DNA of 64,000 nucleotides from Thalassovita mediterranea (GTDB lineage: Bacteria > Pseudomonadota > Alphaproteobacteria > Rhodobacterales > Rhodobacteraceae): positions 62,001 through 126,000 of the forward strand of contig NZ_CYSF01000002.1 of NCBI RefSeq assembly GCF_001458435.1, read 5' to 3'. The translations under genes and the position numbers were made by a program. Below the pieces are notes generated by a model, which saw only the letters and a program-made list of their open reading frames with translations, did no database searches and was not told the DNA's origin. Shown one piece after another: positions 17,062-26,084 of the stretch (its first letter is position 1; the number at the start of each line of letters is the position of its first letter).

Positions 17062-18876
17062 TTACTCCTCAAACCACCAGACGTCAGGGGTCCAGCCGAT
17101 GCGATCCCCGTAAATTGGGGTGTTTTGCGGGAAGTGCAAGTCTTTGCGGTGCGCCAATCGTGCCGGACCACCGGCCCAGAGCGGGATCACATAGCGCCCA
17201 GCCATCAGTTGGCGATCCAGCGCACGGGTGGCAGCGGTGAAATCATCGCTGGATTGCGCGGTCAGCATCGCGGTGATGGTGGCGTCAATGGCGGGGGATT
17301 TGACGCCCATCAGGTTGCGCGACCCTTCGATATCGGCCTGCGCCGATCCCCAGTAGAGGTTTTGTTCGTTGCCCGGGCTCAGCGACAGGTAGCGCACATA
17401 GGGCATCATGTCGAAATCCTGCTTGTCGCGGCGTTCGGCAAACTGGGCGTTGTCGACCTGCGCGATCTCCATCTTGATGCCTAGACGATCAAGCGAGGTG
17501 CGGTAAATCTCCATAATTGTCTGGGCCTCTTTGTCGCCCTGACGGATCACGGTTTCAAAGGTGAACGGCGTGCCACTGACATCCGTCATCACGCCGTCCT
17601 GCACCGTCCAGCCCGCCTGTTCAAATAGATCCATCGCCGCGCGCACGTCTTTGCGGTTGCGCGGGCTACTGTCGCCTGCGGGCAGGGTGATGCCCTCAAT
17701 CGTGCCGGGCAGTAGCTGATCCTTGAACGGTTCCAGTACCGCCAGAACCTTGCCGGTGGCCGCACCCGGCTGCGCGCCAAGGTGCGAGTTGGAGAAATAG
17801 GAGGGAATGCGCGACTGTCGCCCGCCGGTGACGGTGTCGTTCACATAAGGGAAGTTGAAGGCCGTGATCATCGCCTGACGCACGCGCCAATCCGCAAACT
17901 GCGGGCGGCGGCTGTTCATTACATAGCCTACCATGCCGCTGGGGCGTTGATGCTGCACCTCTGATTTCACCACATCCCCATTGGCAACGGCGGGGAAATC
18001 ATACTGGCTGGCCCATTTTTCGGCGTTGCCTTCGCGGTAGAAATTCATTTCGCCCGCTTTAAACGCCTCAAACAGCACCGCTTGATCGCCAAAAAATTCG
18101 ATCCGCAGCTCGTCAAAGTTGCCGGTGCCACGGCGGAAGTTCAGATCCTTGCCCCAGTAATCAGGATTGCGCTTCAGCGACACATACCGCCCCGCCTCGT
18201 AGCTATCGACCACATAGGGGGCCGAGGTGATCGGCACATCCTGCAGCGTGCCCTCGGTCAGCGCTTTATCCTGCCACTGCCCCTTTTTCAGGATCGGACG
18301 CAGGCCAGCGATCAGCGCCAGTTCGCGATCTTCGACGTTAAAGGTGATCTTCACCTTGCGATCACCGGTCTGTTCAATCTTGTCGATCTTCTTCCAGAAG
18401 CCGTGGTAGCGCGGGTGGCCGATGGTGCCTAGGGTTTCATAGGACCAGATCACATCCTCAACGGTCAGCGGGGTGCCATCGCTGAAGCGTGCCTCTTCGC
18501 GCAGGGTGAACTCGACCCAGGAACGATCTTCGGGCACCTCGATGGTTTCGGCCAGCAGACCGTAGAGGGTAAAGGGTTCATCCCAGCTACGCCCCATCAG
18601 CGATTCAGAGGTGAAGAAGCGCAGCTGCCACGGCACCGTTCCCTTGCGCACATAAGGGTTCAGCGAGTCAAAGCCGCCTGTGTTGCCCTCAATAAATCGG
18701 CCGCCCTTGGGGGCGTCGGCGTTCACATAGGGCAGTGCGTCAAAATCAGCGGGTAGGGCCGGGTCGCCATACATGGCGATGCCGTGCTTGGGGTCAGCCT
18801 GAGCGCTGGTGCCCAGCAAAACAAGTGCCGCGGCGGCACTAAGCCATTTGGAACGGGGGAAAATCACTGGTCGCAT
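17062..18876 (-). CDS. ABC transporter peptide-binding protein, YejA-like (family 5)
   Basis: About 604 residues with a Sec signal peptide (charged start MRPVIFPRSK, hydrophobic core LSAAAALVLLG, cleavage near AQA). The SBP_bac_5 fold is supported by GIAMYGDPALPADFDALPY, the YWG motif and RRGTGNFDELR. The length and N-terminal pattern are close to E. coli YejA, the microcin C / oligopeptide binder. No permease or ATPase genes are adjacent, so its partners are encoded elsewhere. The ATG at 18,876 gives a normal signal peptide, while the longer frame adds a non-signal N-terminus. Confidence 0.88.
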   Translation of the reverse strand: MRPVIFPRSKWLSAAAALVLLGTSAQADPKHGIAMYGDPALPADFDALPYVNADAPKGGRFIEGNTGGFDSLNPYVRKGTVPWQLRFFTSESLMGRSWDEPFTLYGLLAETIEVPEDRSWVEFTLREEARFSDGTPLTVEDVIWSYETLGTIGHPRYHGFWKKIDKIEQTGDRKVKITFNVEDRELALIAGLRPILKKGQWQDKALTEGTLQDVPITSAPYVVDSYEAGRYVSLKRNPDYWGKDLNFRRGTGNFDELRIEFFGDQAVLFEAFKAGEMNFYREGNAEKWASQYDFPAVANGDVVKSEVQHQRPSGMVGYVMNSRRPQFADWRVRQAMITAFNFPYVNDTVTGGRQSRIPSYFSNSHLGAQPGAATGKVLAVLEPFKDQLLPGTIEGITLPAGDSSPRNRKDVRAAMDLFEQAGWTVQDGVMTDVSGTPFTFETVIRQGDKEAQTIMEIYRTSLDRLGIKMEIAQVDNAQFAERRDKQDFDMMPYVRYLSLSPGNEQNLYWGSAQADIEGSRNLMGVKSPAIDATITAMLTAQSSDDFTAATRALDRQLMAGRYVIPLWAGGPARLAHRKDLHFPQNTPIYGDRIGWTPDVWWFEE

Positions 18877-18954
18877 TCTGGCAACAATCCTACTCTGCCT
18901 TATATTATTTGAGGTTAGCCTAATGCGGCTTTTTTGTGATTTCAATTTTTTAGC

Positions 18955-18983
18955 TTGGAACCCAGCGCAGTATTGCTTATAAA
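18955..18983 (+). promoter_or_regulatory. Candidate sigma-70 promoter for a small RNA
   Basis: The -35 box TTGGAA (18,955-18,960) and -10 box TATAAA (18,978-18,983) are separated by exactly 17 bases. The predicted start is near 18,990, about 75 bases before a strong terminator and with no open frame between. Confidence 0.55.
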
Positions 18984-18989
18984 GGGGGC

Positions 18990-19065
18990 ACTGCTCGATA
19001 GGTTTCTTGCCTGTATGAAACCTGCCTCAATAACTTTACGCCGGCCTTGTGCCGGCGTTTTTTTT
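18990..19065 (+). ncRNA. Candidate small RNA gene upstream of bdhA
   Basis: A 75-base unit sits between the divergent yejA-like gene and bdhA. It has a promoter, a 5' hairpin (AGGTTTC 19,000-19,006 with GAAACCT 19,017-19,023, perfect 7 bp), an unpaired stretch gcctcaataactt, and a terminator (ACGCCGGC / GCCGGCGT, then eight T). This layout matches Hfq-dependent small RNAs, and hfq is present in the window. It could instead be a prematurely terminated bdhA leader, since bdhA starts 197 bases further on. Confidence 0.6.
19038..19065 (+). terminator. Intrinsic terminator of the candidate small RNA
   Basis: A perfect 8-bp stem, ACGCCGGC / GCCGGCGT, with a 5-base loop is followed by eight consecutive T. 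This is the cleanest terminator in the window and follows no protein gene. Confidence 0.9.
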
Positions 19066-19261
19066 GGCTGCAGCCTTACCAATAAGCGATATTTTGCTGG
19101 GCCTTGCACGGGGTTCGCATCACCACTTGTCTGCAACATTCTGCGGAATGCTGCGCCCTGGCCACACGGCGAATCATCGTAGTTTTGCAGACTCGTCGCA
19201 GTGCGGAGCATGGGGTATGCTGCATGTGCAAAGCAAAGGCCAGAGCAAAGGTGACACAAAA

Positions 19262-20032
19262 ATGACTTTATTGCAAAAAACTGCGGTGGTTACAGGATCA
19301 AACTCAGGCATTGGACTAGGTGTGGTGCGCGAACTGGCCCGCGCGGGGGCGAATGTGGTGCTGAACTCCTTCACGGATCGCGATGAGGATCACGCGCTAG
19401 CCGCTGATATTGCTAAGGAATTCGGCGTTGAGGCGCGCTACATCAAGGCCGACATGTCCAAGGGCGATGAGTGCCGCGCGCTGATCGAAAAGGCGGGCAC
19501 CTGCGATATTTTGGTCAACAATGCGGGTATTCAACACGTGGAGCCGATCGAAAGTTTTCCGGTTGATAAATGGGATGCGATTATCGCGATCAACATGTCG
19601 TCGGCCTTTCACACCACGGCGGCCGCTTTGCCGGGCATGCGTGCGGCAGGTTGGGGCAGGGTGATCAACATCGCTTCAGCCCACGGATTGACCGCATCGC
19701 CGTTCAAATCGGCCTATGTTGCCGCAAAACACGGCGTTGTTGGCCTGACCAAAGTGACAGCGCTTGAAACAGCGCGTGAGCCGATCACCTGCAACGCGAT
19801 TTGTCCGGGCTATGTGTCGACGCCGCTGGTGGAATCGCAGATTCCCGATACGATGGAAAAATACGGCAAATCCCGCGAAGAGGTGTTGGATATGCTGCTG
19901 GAGCGCCAGCCGTCCAAGGAAATGGCAACGGTCGAACAGCTGGGCGGCACCTGTGTGTTCCTGTGTTCGGACGCTGCCGCGCAAATGACCGGCACCACAT
20001 TGTCCGTCGATGGCGGCTGGACCGCGCTATAA
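19262..20032 (+). CDS. bdhA: 3-hydroxybutyrate dehydrogenase
   Basis: This 256-residue short-chain dehydrogenase interconverts 3-hydroxybutyrate and acetoacetate with NAD in polyhydroxybutyrate and ketone-body use. The cofactor motif TGSNSGIG is at residues 11-18 and NNAG near 86-89. The catalytic Ser139, Tyr152 and Lys156 appear in NIASAHGLT and SAYVAAKHG. The C-terminus GTTLSVDGGWTAL is typical of BdhA. The ATG at 19,262 replaces a longer frame with an implausible N-terminus. The patatin gene follows after 25 bases, an arrangement common in Rhodobacteraceae. Confidence 0.93.
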   Translation: MTLLQKTAVVTGSNSGIGLGVVRELARAGANVVLNSFTDRDEDHALAADIAKEFGVEARYIKADMSKGDECRALIEKAGTCDILVNNAGIQHVEPIESFPVDKWDAIIAINMSSAFHTTAAALPGMRAAGWGRVINIASAHGLTASPFKSAYVAAKHGVVGLTKVTALETAREPITCNAICPGYVSTPLVESQIPDTMEKYGKSREEVLDMLLERQPSKEMATVEQLGGTCVFLCSDAAAQMTGTTLSVDGGWTAL

Positions 20033-20057
20033 CGTGTAGCCTTCGGAGGGCGCAGAT

Positions 20058-21086
20058 ATGAAACGGATCAATCTGGCCCTTCAGGGCGGCGGGGCGCATG
20101 GTGCCTTTACCTGGGGCGTACTGGATACGTTGCTGCAGGATGAAGGGATCGAGATTGCGGGCATCACCGGCACCTCGGCCGGCGCGATGAATGGCGCGGC
20201 GCTAAAGGCGGGGCTGCTGAAAGGCGGGCGCGCTGGCGCGATTGAGACGCTTGACTGGTTCTGGGGGCAACTCGGCGCCAGTAGCCTGCCGGGACTGGAC
20301 CTGTGGTTGGGCGCGTTGCCGCCCGGCTGGGTCAGTCAGGGGATGGAGCTGAGCTGGCCATTCATGGCGATGGATATGCTGCAAAGCATGACATCACCCT
20401 ATGCGATGGGGCCGTTTTACAGCCATCCACTGCGCGACACAGTGGATCAGCTGAGCTACGATCTGGTCTGTTCTGGCGACGGCCCGGCGCTGTTTGTCTG
20501 TGCCACCAATGTGCGCACTGGTAAGGCGCGGGTGTTCAGCGGCGCCGAGATTTCGACCGATGCGCTCTTGGCTTCGGCCTGTCTGCCGACGCTGTTTCAG
20601 GCGGTGGAGATGATCGACCCCAAAACCGGCGCGAAAGAGGCATACTGGGATGGTGGCTATACCGGCAATCCACCGCTGTGGCCGCTGTTTGATCGCGATC
20701 TGCCAGAGGATGTGGTGATCATCAACATCAACCCGATGCGCCGCAATGAACTGCCCGTCACGCCACAGCAAATTAGCAACCGTATCAATGAGATAAGCTT
20801 TAACTCTTCGCTATTGAGTGAGCTGCGCGCCGTGGCCTTTGTGCAGCGTCTGATCGCGCAAGGTGCGCTGCAAGCCACCGACATGCGCGACGTGAAGGTG
20901 CATATGATCGCTGATGATGAGCTGATGAACAGCCTGTCGGTGATGACCAAAAGCTATCCGATTGCATCGGTTTTGACACAGCTGAAAGAGGCAGGTCAGA
21001 TCGCTGCGAAACAGTTCCTGAGCGCCCATAAAGATGATCTGAATAACTCCTCCACCGTGGATCTGGCGCAGATGTATGGTGGCTAA
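20058..21086 (+). CDS. Patatin-like phospholipase family protein
   Basis: 342 residues of the patatin / RssA serine lipase fold. The oxyanion motif GGGAHG is at residues 10-15, the nucleophile Ser40 in GTSAG and the catalytic Asp198 in DGG, forming the Ser-Asp dyad. It lacks a signal peptide. A Shine-Dalgarno (GGAGGGCG) precedes the ATG. It is co-directional with bdhA at close spacing and likely in the same operon. This suggests a role in lipid or polyhydroxybutyrate turnover, which is inference from context. Confidence 0.9.
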   Translation: MKRINLALQGGGAHGAFTWGVLDTLLQDEGIEIAGITGTSAGAMNGAALKAGLLKGGRAGAIETLDWFWGQLGASSLPGLDLWLGALPPGWVSQGMELSWPFMAMDMLQSMTSPYAMGPFYSHPLRDTVDQLSYDLVCSGDGPALFVCATNVRTGKARVFSGAEISTDALLASACLPTLFQAVEMIDPKTGAKEAYWDGGYTGNPPLWPLFDRDLPEDVVIININPMRRNELPVTPQQISNRINEISFNSSLLSELRAVAFVQRLIAQGALQATDMRDVKVHMIADDELMNSLSVMTKSYPIASVLTQLKEAGQIAAKQFLSAHKDDLNNSSTVDLAQMYGG

Positions 21087-21097
21087 ATAAAGATTTT

Positions 21098-21132
21098 AAG
21101 TCAGCTGCTTGCAGGCTGACTTGGATCTTTTT
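21098..21132 (+). terminator. Terminator after bdhA-patatin, overlapping the convergent gene
   Basis: AAGTCAGC and GCTGACTT form a perfect 8-bp stem, followed by ggatcttttt. The hairpin overlaps the last codons of the convergent DUF502 gene, so coding and terminator functions share the same bases. Confidence 0.65.
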
Positions 21133-21790
21133 CATTCGGATAAACCAGGCCGGCAGAGATGACCAGTTTTGCCGCATCTTCGACGGTCATATCCAATTCC
21201 ATCACGTCCTTGCGCGGAAAATACAGCAAAAAGCCGGAGGTGGGGTTCGGGGTGGTCGGAACAAAGACGCTGACCAGATCATCGTCATCACCGCCTGCGC
21301 GCAGTTTGATTTCACCTTTGGCTGCGGTTGATACAAACCCAATCGCCCAGATGCCCTTCCGTGGGTATTCAATCAGGCAGGCGCGTTCAAAGCTGCGCTC
21401 AGACTGGGCAAAAACCGTCTCAGCAATCTGTTTGACGCCTGAATAGATCGACCGCACGATCGGCATGCGGCTGACGATGCTTTCACCAAAACGGATCAGC
21501 GAACGGCCCATCAGGCCCTTGGCGATCCAGCCGATCAGGACGGTGAAAATCAGGAAAAAGACAATCCCGACGCCGCGTAGGTTGATGCCGATGTAGGGCT
21601 GGGGTTTGAACTGTTCAGGCACCAATGGCAGAACAAAGCTGTCAACCCAACCAGCAAAAGTCCACAAAAACCAAACGGTTAGGGCGACAGGTGCAATCAC
21701 CACAATCCCCGTCAGAAAGGACGATCGGATGCGTGCAAACAGCCCCGGTTTGCGTGGTGGGGGCAGGTCGTCGTCAAAAGGAGTGGTCAT
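21101..21790 (-). CDS. DUF502 family membrane protein
   Basis: 229 residues with two membrane segments, at about 23-46 and 72-92. They are followed by the family's conserved region (IPIVRSIYSGVKQ, then FVPTTPNPTSGFLLYFPRKDV). The family is widespread in bacteria and related to plant LCV/COV proteins. Its molecular role is unknown. The C-terminus is polar. The gene has no co-directional partner nearby. Confidence 0.88.
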   Translation of the reverse strand: MTTPFDDDLPPPRKPGLFARIRSSFLTGIVVIAPVALTVWFLWTFAGWVDSFVLPLVPEQFKPQPYIGINLRGVGIVFFLIFTVLIGWIAKGLMGRSLIRFGESIVSRMPIVRSIYSGVKQIAETVFAQSERSFERACLIEYPRKGIWAIGFVSTAAKGEIKLRAGGDDDDLVSVFVPTTPNPTSGFLLYFPRKDVMELDMTVEDAAKLVISAGLVYPNEKDPSQPASS

Positions 21791-21908
21791 TGCTGCGGCT
21801 CTACCGGATGTCGTGAAATTAACAAGGTTAGCCGATACTTAGGAATTTTCCCCCGCCATCACAATGCAGGATCGCGCAGGACGGGGGAAAACATAGCAAT
21901 TATCGCAT

Positions 21909-22826
21909 TCAGCGCATCGCTTTGGCGATTTCGGCAGCCAGCCGGGCATTGTTCAGCACCAGCGCGATATTGGCGATCAGCGAACGGCCCTCGGTCAGCT
22001 CAAAAATGCGCTGTAGCAGGAAGGGTGTGACGGCCTTGCCGGTGATACCCTGCGCGTCGGCCTCTGCGGTGGCTTGGTCGATGATCGGGTTCATTTCCGC
22101 CTGCGGGATCTCTTCCTCGGCGGGAATGGGGTTGGCGATCAGTTGGCCGCCGGGCAGGCCCAGCTTGGTGCGCATTTTTTGCGCTTTGGCGATTGCGACC
22201 GGATCATCCATGCGCAGGGGCGATGCCAGCGGTGACGTGGCAGACCAAAACGCGGGGAAGCTGTCCTGACCATAAGTGATCACTGGAACCCCTTGAGTTT
22301 CCAATACTTCCAGCGTTTTTGGGACATCCAGAATGGCCTTGGCGCCCGCGGCGACAACGGTCACGGGGGTGGCGGCCAGTTCCATCAGATCGGCCGAGAT
22401 GTCGAAGCTGTCTTCGGCACCCTTATGTACACCGCCAATGCCGCCGGTGGCGAACACATGGATGCCCGCCAGATGCGCTGCGATCATTGTTGCAGCCACT
22501 GTGGTGGCGCCAGTGCGCCCCTGTGCCATGATCACTGCCATATCGGCGCGGCTGATTTTGGCCACGTCTTTGGCTTGTGCCAGATCTTCCAGTTGATCGT
22601 CGGTCAGGCCTGCATGCAGCACGCCGTTCAGCACCGCGATGGTTGCGGGAACTGCGCCAGCTTTGCGGATTTCTTCCTCGACCATGCGGGCAGTTTGCAG
22701 GTTCTGCGGGTAGGGCATGCCGTGGGTGATGATGGTGCTTTCCAGCGCCACAATTGCCTGACCGGTGGCCAGTGCGTCGGCCACTTCGGGCGAAAGGGTC
22801 GGGGTCAGAGCGGTCTTTTTGCTCAT
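21909..22826 (-). CDS. psuG: Pseudouridine-5'-phosphate glycosidase
   Basis: The 305-residue enzyme cleaves the C-C bond of pseudouridine 5'-phosphate to give uracil and ribose 5-phosphate. Family hallmarks include ALESTIITHGMPYPQN near the N-terminus, the central ATGGIGGVHKGAEDSFDISADL, and EVLETQGVPVITYG. The start codon overlaps the stop of psuK by ATGA, so the two are translationally coupled. Together they make a complete salvage route for pseudouridine from RNA turnover. Confidence 0.95.
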   Translation of the reverse strand: MSKKTALTPTLSPEVADALATGQAIVALESTIITHGMPYPQNLQTARMVEEEIRKAGAVPATIAVLNGVLHAGLTDDQLEDLAQAKDVAKISRADMAVIMAQGRTGATTVAATMIAAHLAGIHVFATGGIGGVHKGAEDSFDISADLMELAATPVTVVAAGAKAILDVPKTLEVLETQGVPVITYGQDSFPAFWSATSPLASPLRMDDPVAIAKAQKMRTKLGLPGGQLIANPIPAEEEIPQAEMNPIIDQATAEADAQGITGKAVTPFLLQRIFELTEGRSLIANIALVLNNARLAAEIAKAMR

Positions 22827-23740
22827 GAGGGGAGTTCTCCAGATACGTAGATAGCGGCGGCTTCCAGTGCGCGGGTCAATGCCGCGCCGCGGGCCATGCC
22901 GGAAATTTCAGCGGCCATATGGGCGGCCATAAAGGTGTCGCCAGCGCCGGTGATGCGGGTGACCAGCACCTCTGGCGGGGCGGCGGTGATGACACCATCC
23001 GCATTGCCGTCGCTACAGGGATTGGCACCATTTGTGACCAATGCCCTTTTGGCGCCACGGGCGACCAATGCGCTTGCGGCCTCTTCGGAGGTGTCGAAGA
23101 TCTGCTGGCACAGCAGTCCCGCCTCTTCGAGGTTCACATAAAGCGTTGCGCGGCCATGACGCAGAAATGGCAGCAAACGCTCCGCCTTACCTGGCGAGGC
23201 TGGCGCGACACGCAGGTCGGCACGCGCGAAGGCCGGATCGGTTGCGATCTCTTCCAGCAGCGCATGGGTCAGATTGCCATCAAGGGCAATGGTGCCTTCA
23301 TAAGGTGCCTCACTGGTGCCAAGCGGCCCGTCGCGCAATGGCGATAGAATGCGCGCGCCGGCGGCCTCCAGCGAATGCGCATCGGCAATGGCCGCAATCA
23401 GGCCATTCGCGCCCTCAATCGCCATATATTGATCTGTAGGCAGATCTGGCGAGCGATAGGCATGCGTGGTGTCCACACCCAGACGGGTGCAGGCGGCCAT
23501 CAGCTCTTCACCCTCGGGGTCAATGCCAATCGCGGTGAGGGCAGAGGGCTGCAAGCCAAAGCGCCCCAGCGCCATTGCGATATTCATGGCGACGCCCCCC
23601 GGAATGCGCTGAATGCGCCCCGGCACGTCTGAACCTGCGCGCATCGCAATGGTTGCCCGGCCCACAACGTCCCATAAGACAGAGCCGATGCACAGGATTT
23701 CCTGTTTGTTTTCTGTTGATTGATCCATGCCTGTTGTCAC
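22823..23740 (-). CDS. psuK: PfkB family kinase, probable pseudouridine kinase
   Basis: 305 residues of the ribokinase/PfkB fold. The N-terminal GGVAMNIAMALGRFG and the C-terminal ATP-binding signature ITGAGDTFMAAHMA (with the catalytic Asp in GAGD) are visible. The assignment as pseudouridine kinase rests on the ATGA overlap with psuG, since PfkB substrates are hard to tell apart by sequence. The first ATG at 23,740 could be replaced by a Met four codons on. A possible transporter partner is not seen nearby. Confidence 0.88.
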   Translation of the reverse strand: MTTGMDQSTENKQEILCIGSVLWDVVGRATIAMRAGSDVPGRIQRIPGGVAMNIAMALGRFGLQPSALTAIGIDPEGEELMAACTRLGVDTTHAYRSPDLPTDQYMAIEGANGLIAAIADAHSLEAAGARILSPLRDGPLGTSEAPYEGTIALDGNLTHALLEEIATDPAFARADLRVAPASPGKAERLLPFLRHGRATLYVNLEEAGLLCQQIFDTSEEAASALVARGAKRALVTNGANPCSDGNADGVITAAPPEVLVTRITGAGDTFMAAHMAAEISGMARGAALTRALEAAAIYVSGELPS

Positions 23741-23897
23741 CTTGACAGTAGGGGTTCACGCTAAGGGTCGTGGGCGAAACACCCGCACCCTTTCCGCTGG
23801 TTTGACTGTTGGATCTGTTGTATCAGTCAGCAGGCGAAGCGTCACACCATAGACAGATTTTTTCCGGCCTCAAGCGGGTTTTCGCAGATGGAGGGAT

Positions 23898-23967
23898 CAG
23901 AGGCCCCGGATCAGGTCCGGGGCGCGAGGGGCACAAAAATCGCCCCGGACTTGATCCGGGGCCTCTG
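23898..23967. repeat. REP-like double palindrome upstream of rpsB
   Basis: Two 27-base arms (23,898-23,924 and 23,941-23,967) are inverted copies of each other with one mismatch. Each arm contains its own palindrome: CCCCGGATCAGGTCCGGGG and CCCCGGACTTGATCCGGGG. The sequence CGGACTTGATCCGG is a well-known interspersed palindrome in alphaproteobacterial intergenic regions. It is therefore probably a REP/BIME-type element in the psuK-rpsB gap. Confidence 0.75.
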
Positions 23968-24011
23968 GCTGATTTTGGCGTGTATTTCTGCCAGTTTTAG
24001 CGCTTTCTGTC

Positions 24012-24040
24012 TTGCCTCCCTAATCATTCCCGTTTATACG
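24012..24040 (+). promoter_or_regulatory. Probable sigma-70 promoter of rpsB-tsf
   Basis: The -35 box TTGCCT (24,012) and -10 box TATACG (24,035) are separated by 17 bases. The predicted start near 24,047 leaves a leader of about 109 bases before rpsB. That leader could carry S2-mediated feedback control, as known for rpsB in other bacteria. Confidence 0.6.
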
Positions 24041-24155
24041 CGCGGCACTTCACAGGCGGGGTTGGGCCTTGCGGGGAGAAATCCTGCACAGGTCCGCCGG
24101 TTGGGCGAATGCCCTTGAAAGCCCCGCTTAGGCATAAACCGGAAAGGAACTAGAC

Positions 24156-24926
24156 ATGGCTCTTCCCGAATTCACTCTGCGCCAGCTGCTGGAAGCCGGC
24201 GTTCACTTTGGTCACCAGACCCAGCGTTGGAACCCCCGCATGGGCGAGTACATCTACGGCTCGCGCAACGGCATCCACATCATGGATCTGACCCAGACCG
24301 TTCCGCTGCTGGACCAGGCTCTGAAAGTTGTACGTGACACCGTTGCCAAAGGCGGCCGCGTTCTGTTCGTAGGCACCAAGCGTCAGGCCGCTGGCCCGGT
24401 TGCTGAAGCCGCAGAAAAATGCGCACAGTACTACATGAACCACCGTTGGCTGGGCGGCACGCTGACCAACTGGCAGACCGTTTCCCAGTCGATCAACCGT
24501 CTGAAAGAGATCGACGAGAAGCTGGCATCGGGCGCCGAAGGCCTGACCAAGAAAGAGCGTCTGAACATGGAACGTGACCAGGGCAAGCTGCAGGCTTCGC
24601 TCGGTGGTATCCGTGACATGGGCGGCGTTCCTGACCTGCTGTTCGTCATCGACGTTAAGAAAGAGTCGCTGGCCATCGCAGAAGCCAACAAGCTGGGTAT
24701 CCCGGTTGTGGCTGTTGTCGACACCAACTGCTCGCCCGCAGGCGTTGACTACATCATCCCCGGCAACGACGACGCGGCCCGCGCGATCGCTCTGTACACC
24801 GACCTGATGAGCCGCGCTGCTCTGGACGGTATGTCGGCACAGATGGACGCCGCTGGCGTTGACCTGGGCGCACTGGAAGAAGCGATGGTCGAAGAGGTCG
24901 TCGCCGAAGAAACCGCCGAAGCGTAA
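24156..24926 (+). CDS. rpsB: 30S ribosomal protein S2
   Basis: The 256-residue S2 protein has classic signatures: [23 protein letters not shown]-type N-terminus, [21 protein letters not shown], and the C-terminal [25 protein letters not shown]-type region. It ends in an acidic tail of Glu and Ala. Ribosome-binding site AAAGGAAC. It is followed by tsf after 78 bases, the conserved rpsB-tsf arrangement. Codon use is strongly biased toward c-ending codons, as expected for a highly expressed gene. Confidence 0.98.
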   Translation: MALPEFTLRQLLEAGVHFGHQTQRWNPRMGEYIYGSRNGIHIMDLTQTVPLLDQALKVVRDTVAKGGRVLFVGTKRQAAGPVAEAAEKCAQYYMNHRWLGGTLTNWQTVSQSINRLKEIDEKLASGAEGLTKKERLNMERDQGKLQASLGGIRDMGGVPDLLFVIDVKKESLAIAEANKLGIPVVAVVDTNCSPAGVDYIIPGNDDAARAIALYTDLMSRAALDGMSAQMDAAGVDLGALEEAMVEEVVAEETAEA

Positions 24927-24947
24927 GCTTCGTCATCACAGTGACAC

Positions 24948-24970
24948 GGGGCGCGGCTAAAGCCGCCCCC
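24948..24970 (+). terminator. Hairpin between rpsB and tsf (attenuator-like)
   Basis: GGGG-C-GCGGC pairs with GCCGCCCCC around the loop TAAA, with one bulge. No T-run follows. It may slow RNA polymerase or protect the rpsB 3' end, setting different levels of the two products. Confidence 0.45.
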
Positions 24971-25004
24971 GGACATTTCATTTTATACCTAAGGAGATCC
25001 TCCC

Positions 25005-25883
25005 ATGGCGATCACTGCAAAGATGGTGAAAGAACTGCGCGACTCGACCGGCGCAGGCATGATGGACGCGAAAAAAGCGCTGACCGAAACCGATGGCGAC
25101 ATGGAAGCTGCGGTTGACTGGCTGCGCACCAAAGGTCTGGCGAAAGCCGCCAAGAAATCCGGCCGTACCGCTGCTGAAGGCCTAGTTGGCCTGTCCGTAG
25201 AAGGTGGCAAGGGTGTTGCCGTTGAGGTGAACTCGGAAACCGACTTCGTTGCGAAAAACGCCGAATTCCAGGAAATGGTTAAAGGTATCGCAGCAGCTGC
25301 AATCAACGTTGCTGACGTTGAAGCGCTGGCCGGTGCAGACATGGGCGGCAAAACCGTTGCCGACACCATCACCGACAAAATCGCCACCATCGGCGAAAAC
25401 ATGTCGCTGCGCCGCATGGCATCCGTTGAGGGTGACATCGTTGCGTCCTACGTACACAACGCAGCCACCGCTGGCATGGGCCAGATCGGTGTTCTGGTTG
25501 CCCTGAAAGGCGGCGACGAAGCGTTCGGCAAGCAGGTTGCAATGCACATCGCAGCAGCAGCACCGCTGGGCCTGGGCGAAGCAGACCTGGATCCGGCCGC
25601 TGTTGAAAAAGAGCGTCAGGTTCAGATCGACATCGCGAAAGAATCGGGCAAGCCCGACGCCGTGATCGAGAAAATGATCGTTGGCCGCATGAAGAAATAC
25701 ATCGCCGAAAGCACCCTGCTGGGTCAGGCGTTCGTTGTGAACCCCGACCTGACCGTTGAAAAAGCGGCTGCAGAAGCTGGCGCTGAGATCCTCGGCTTCG
25801 TGCGTCTGGAAGTGGGCGAAGGCATCGAGAAAAAAGAAGAAGATTTCGCAGCCGAAGTGGCAGCAGCTGTTGCAGGTTCCTAA
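25005..25883 (+). CDS. tsf: Elongation factor Ts
   Basis: This 292-residue guanine nucleotide exchange factor recycles EF-Tu. The N-terminal UBA-like domain reads [19 protein letters not shown]. The core contains [13 protein letters not shown], which contacts EF-Tu, and the C-terminal [20 protein letters not shown] is conserved. A strong Shine-Dalgarno (AAGGAG) precedes the ATG. It is the second gene of the rpsB-tsf operon, ending at a strong terminator. Confidence 0.98.
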   Translation: MAITAKMVKELRDSTGAGMMDAKKALTETDGDMEAAVDWLRTKGLAKAAKKSGRTAAEGLVGLSVEGGKGVAVEVNSETDFVAKNAEFQEMVKGIAAAAINVADVEALAGADMGGKTVADTITDKIATIGENMSLRRMASVEGDIVASYVHNAATAGMGQIGVLVALKGGDEAFGKQVAMHIAAAAPLGLGEADLDPAAVEKERQVQIDIAKESGKPDAVIEKMIVGRMKKYIAESTLLGQAFVVNPDLTVEKAAAEAGAEILGFVRLEVGEGIEKKEEDFAAEVAAAVAGS

Positions 25884-25921
25884 TTTGGCCTGACAGTCCT
25901 GAATTTTCAGGGTCTTTTATG

Positions 25922-25958
25922 AAACGCCCCGTGCATATCGCGCGGGGCGTTTTCTTTT
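25922..25958 (+). terminator. Intrinsic terminator of rpsB-tsf
   Basis: AAACGCCCCG and CGGGGCGTTT form a perfect 10-bp stem, followed by a T-rich tail (ttcttttg), 38 bases after the tsf stop. Confidence 0.9.
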
Positions 25959-26051
25959 GCGTTGTCAGGATGTCGATCTGATCGCTAGATGATTTACGAG
26001 GTCGGGTTTCGCAGGGGCAGGGCGCGTCGAGCAGAGGCACTGCCTGTGCAA

Positions 26052-26084
26052 ACAAAAACGGCGCCGCTGTAATAGCGACGCCGT
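26052..26084 (-). terminator. Minus-strand intrinsic terminator
   Basis: On the minus strand ACGGCGTCGC and GCGGCGCCGT form a 10-bp stem with one mismatch, then TTTTTGTTT. It lies about 300 bases past the LuxR-type stop codon, so it ends either a long 3' UTR or a separate RNA. Confidence 0.8.

Noticed and set aside
23898-23967. CRISPR-like repeat
   Set aside because: There are only two inverted arms, without spacers or further direct copies.
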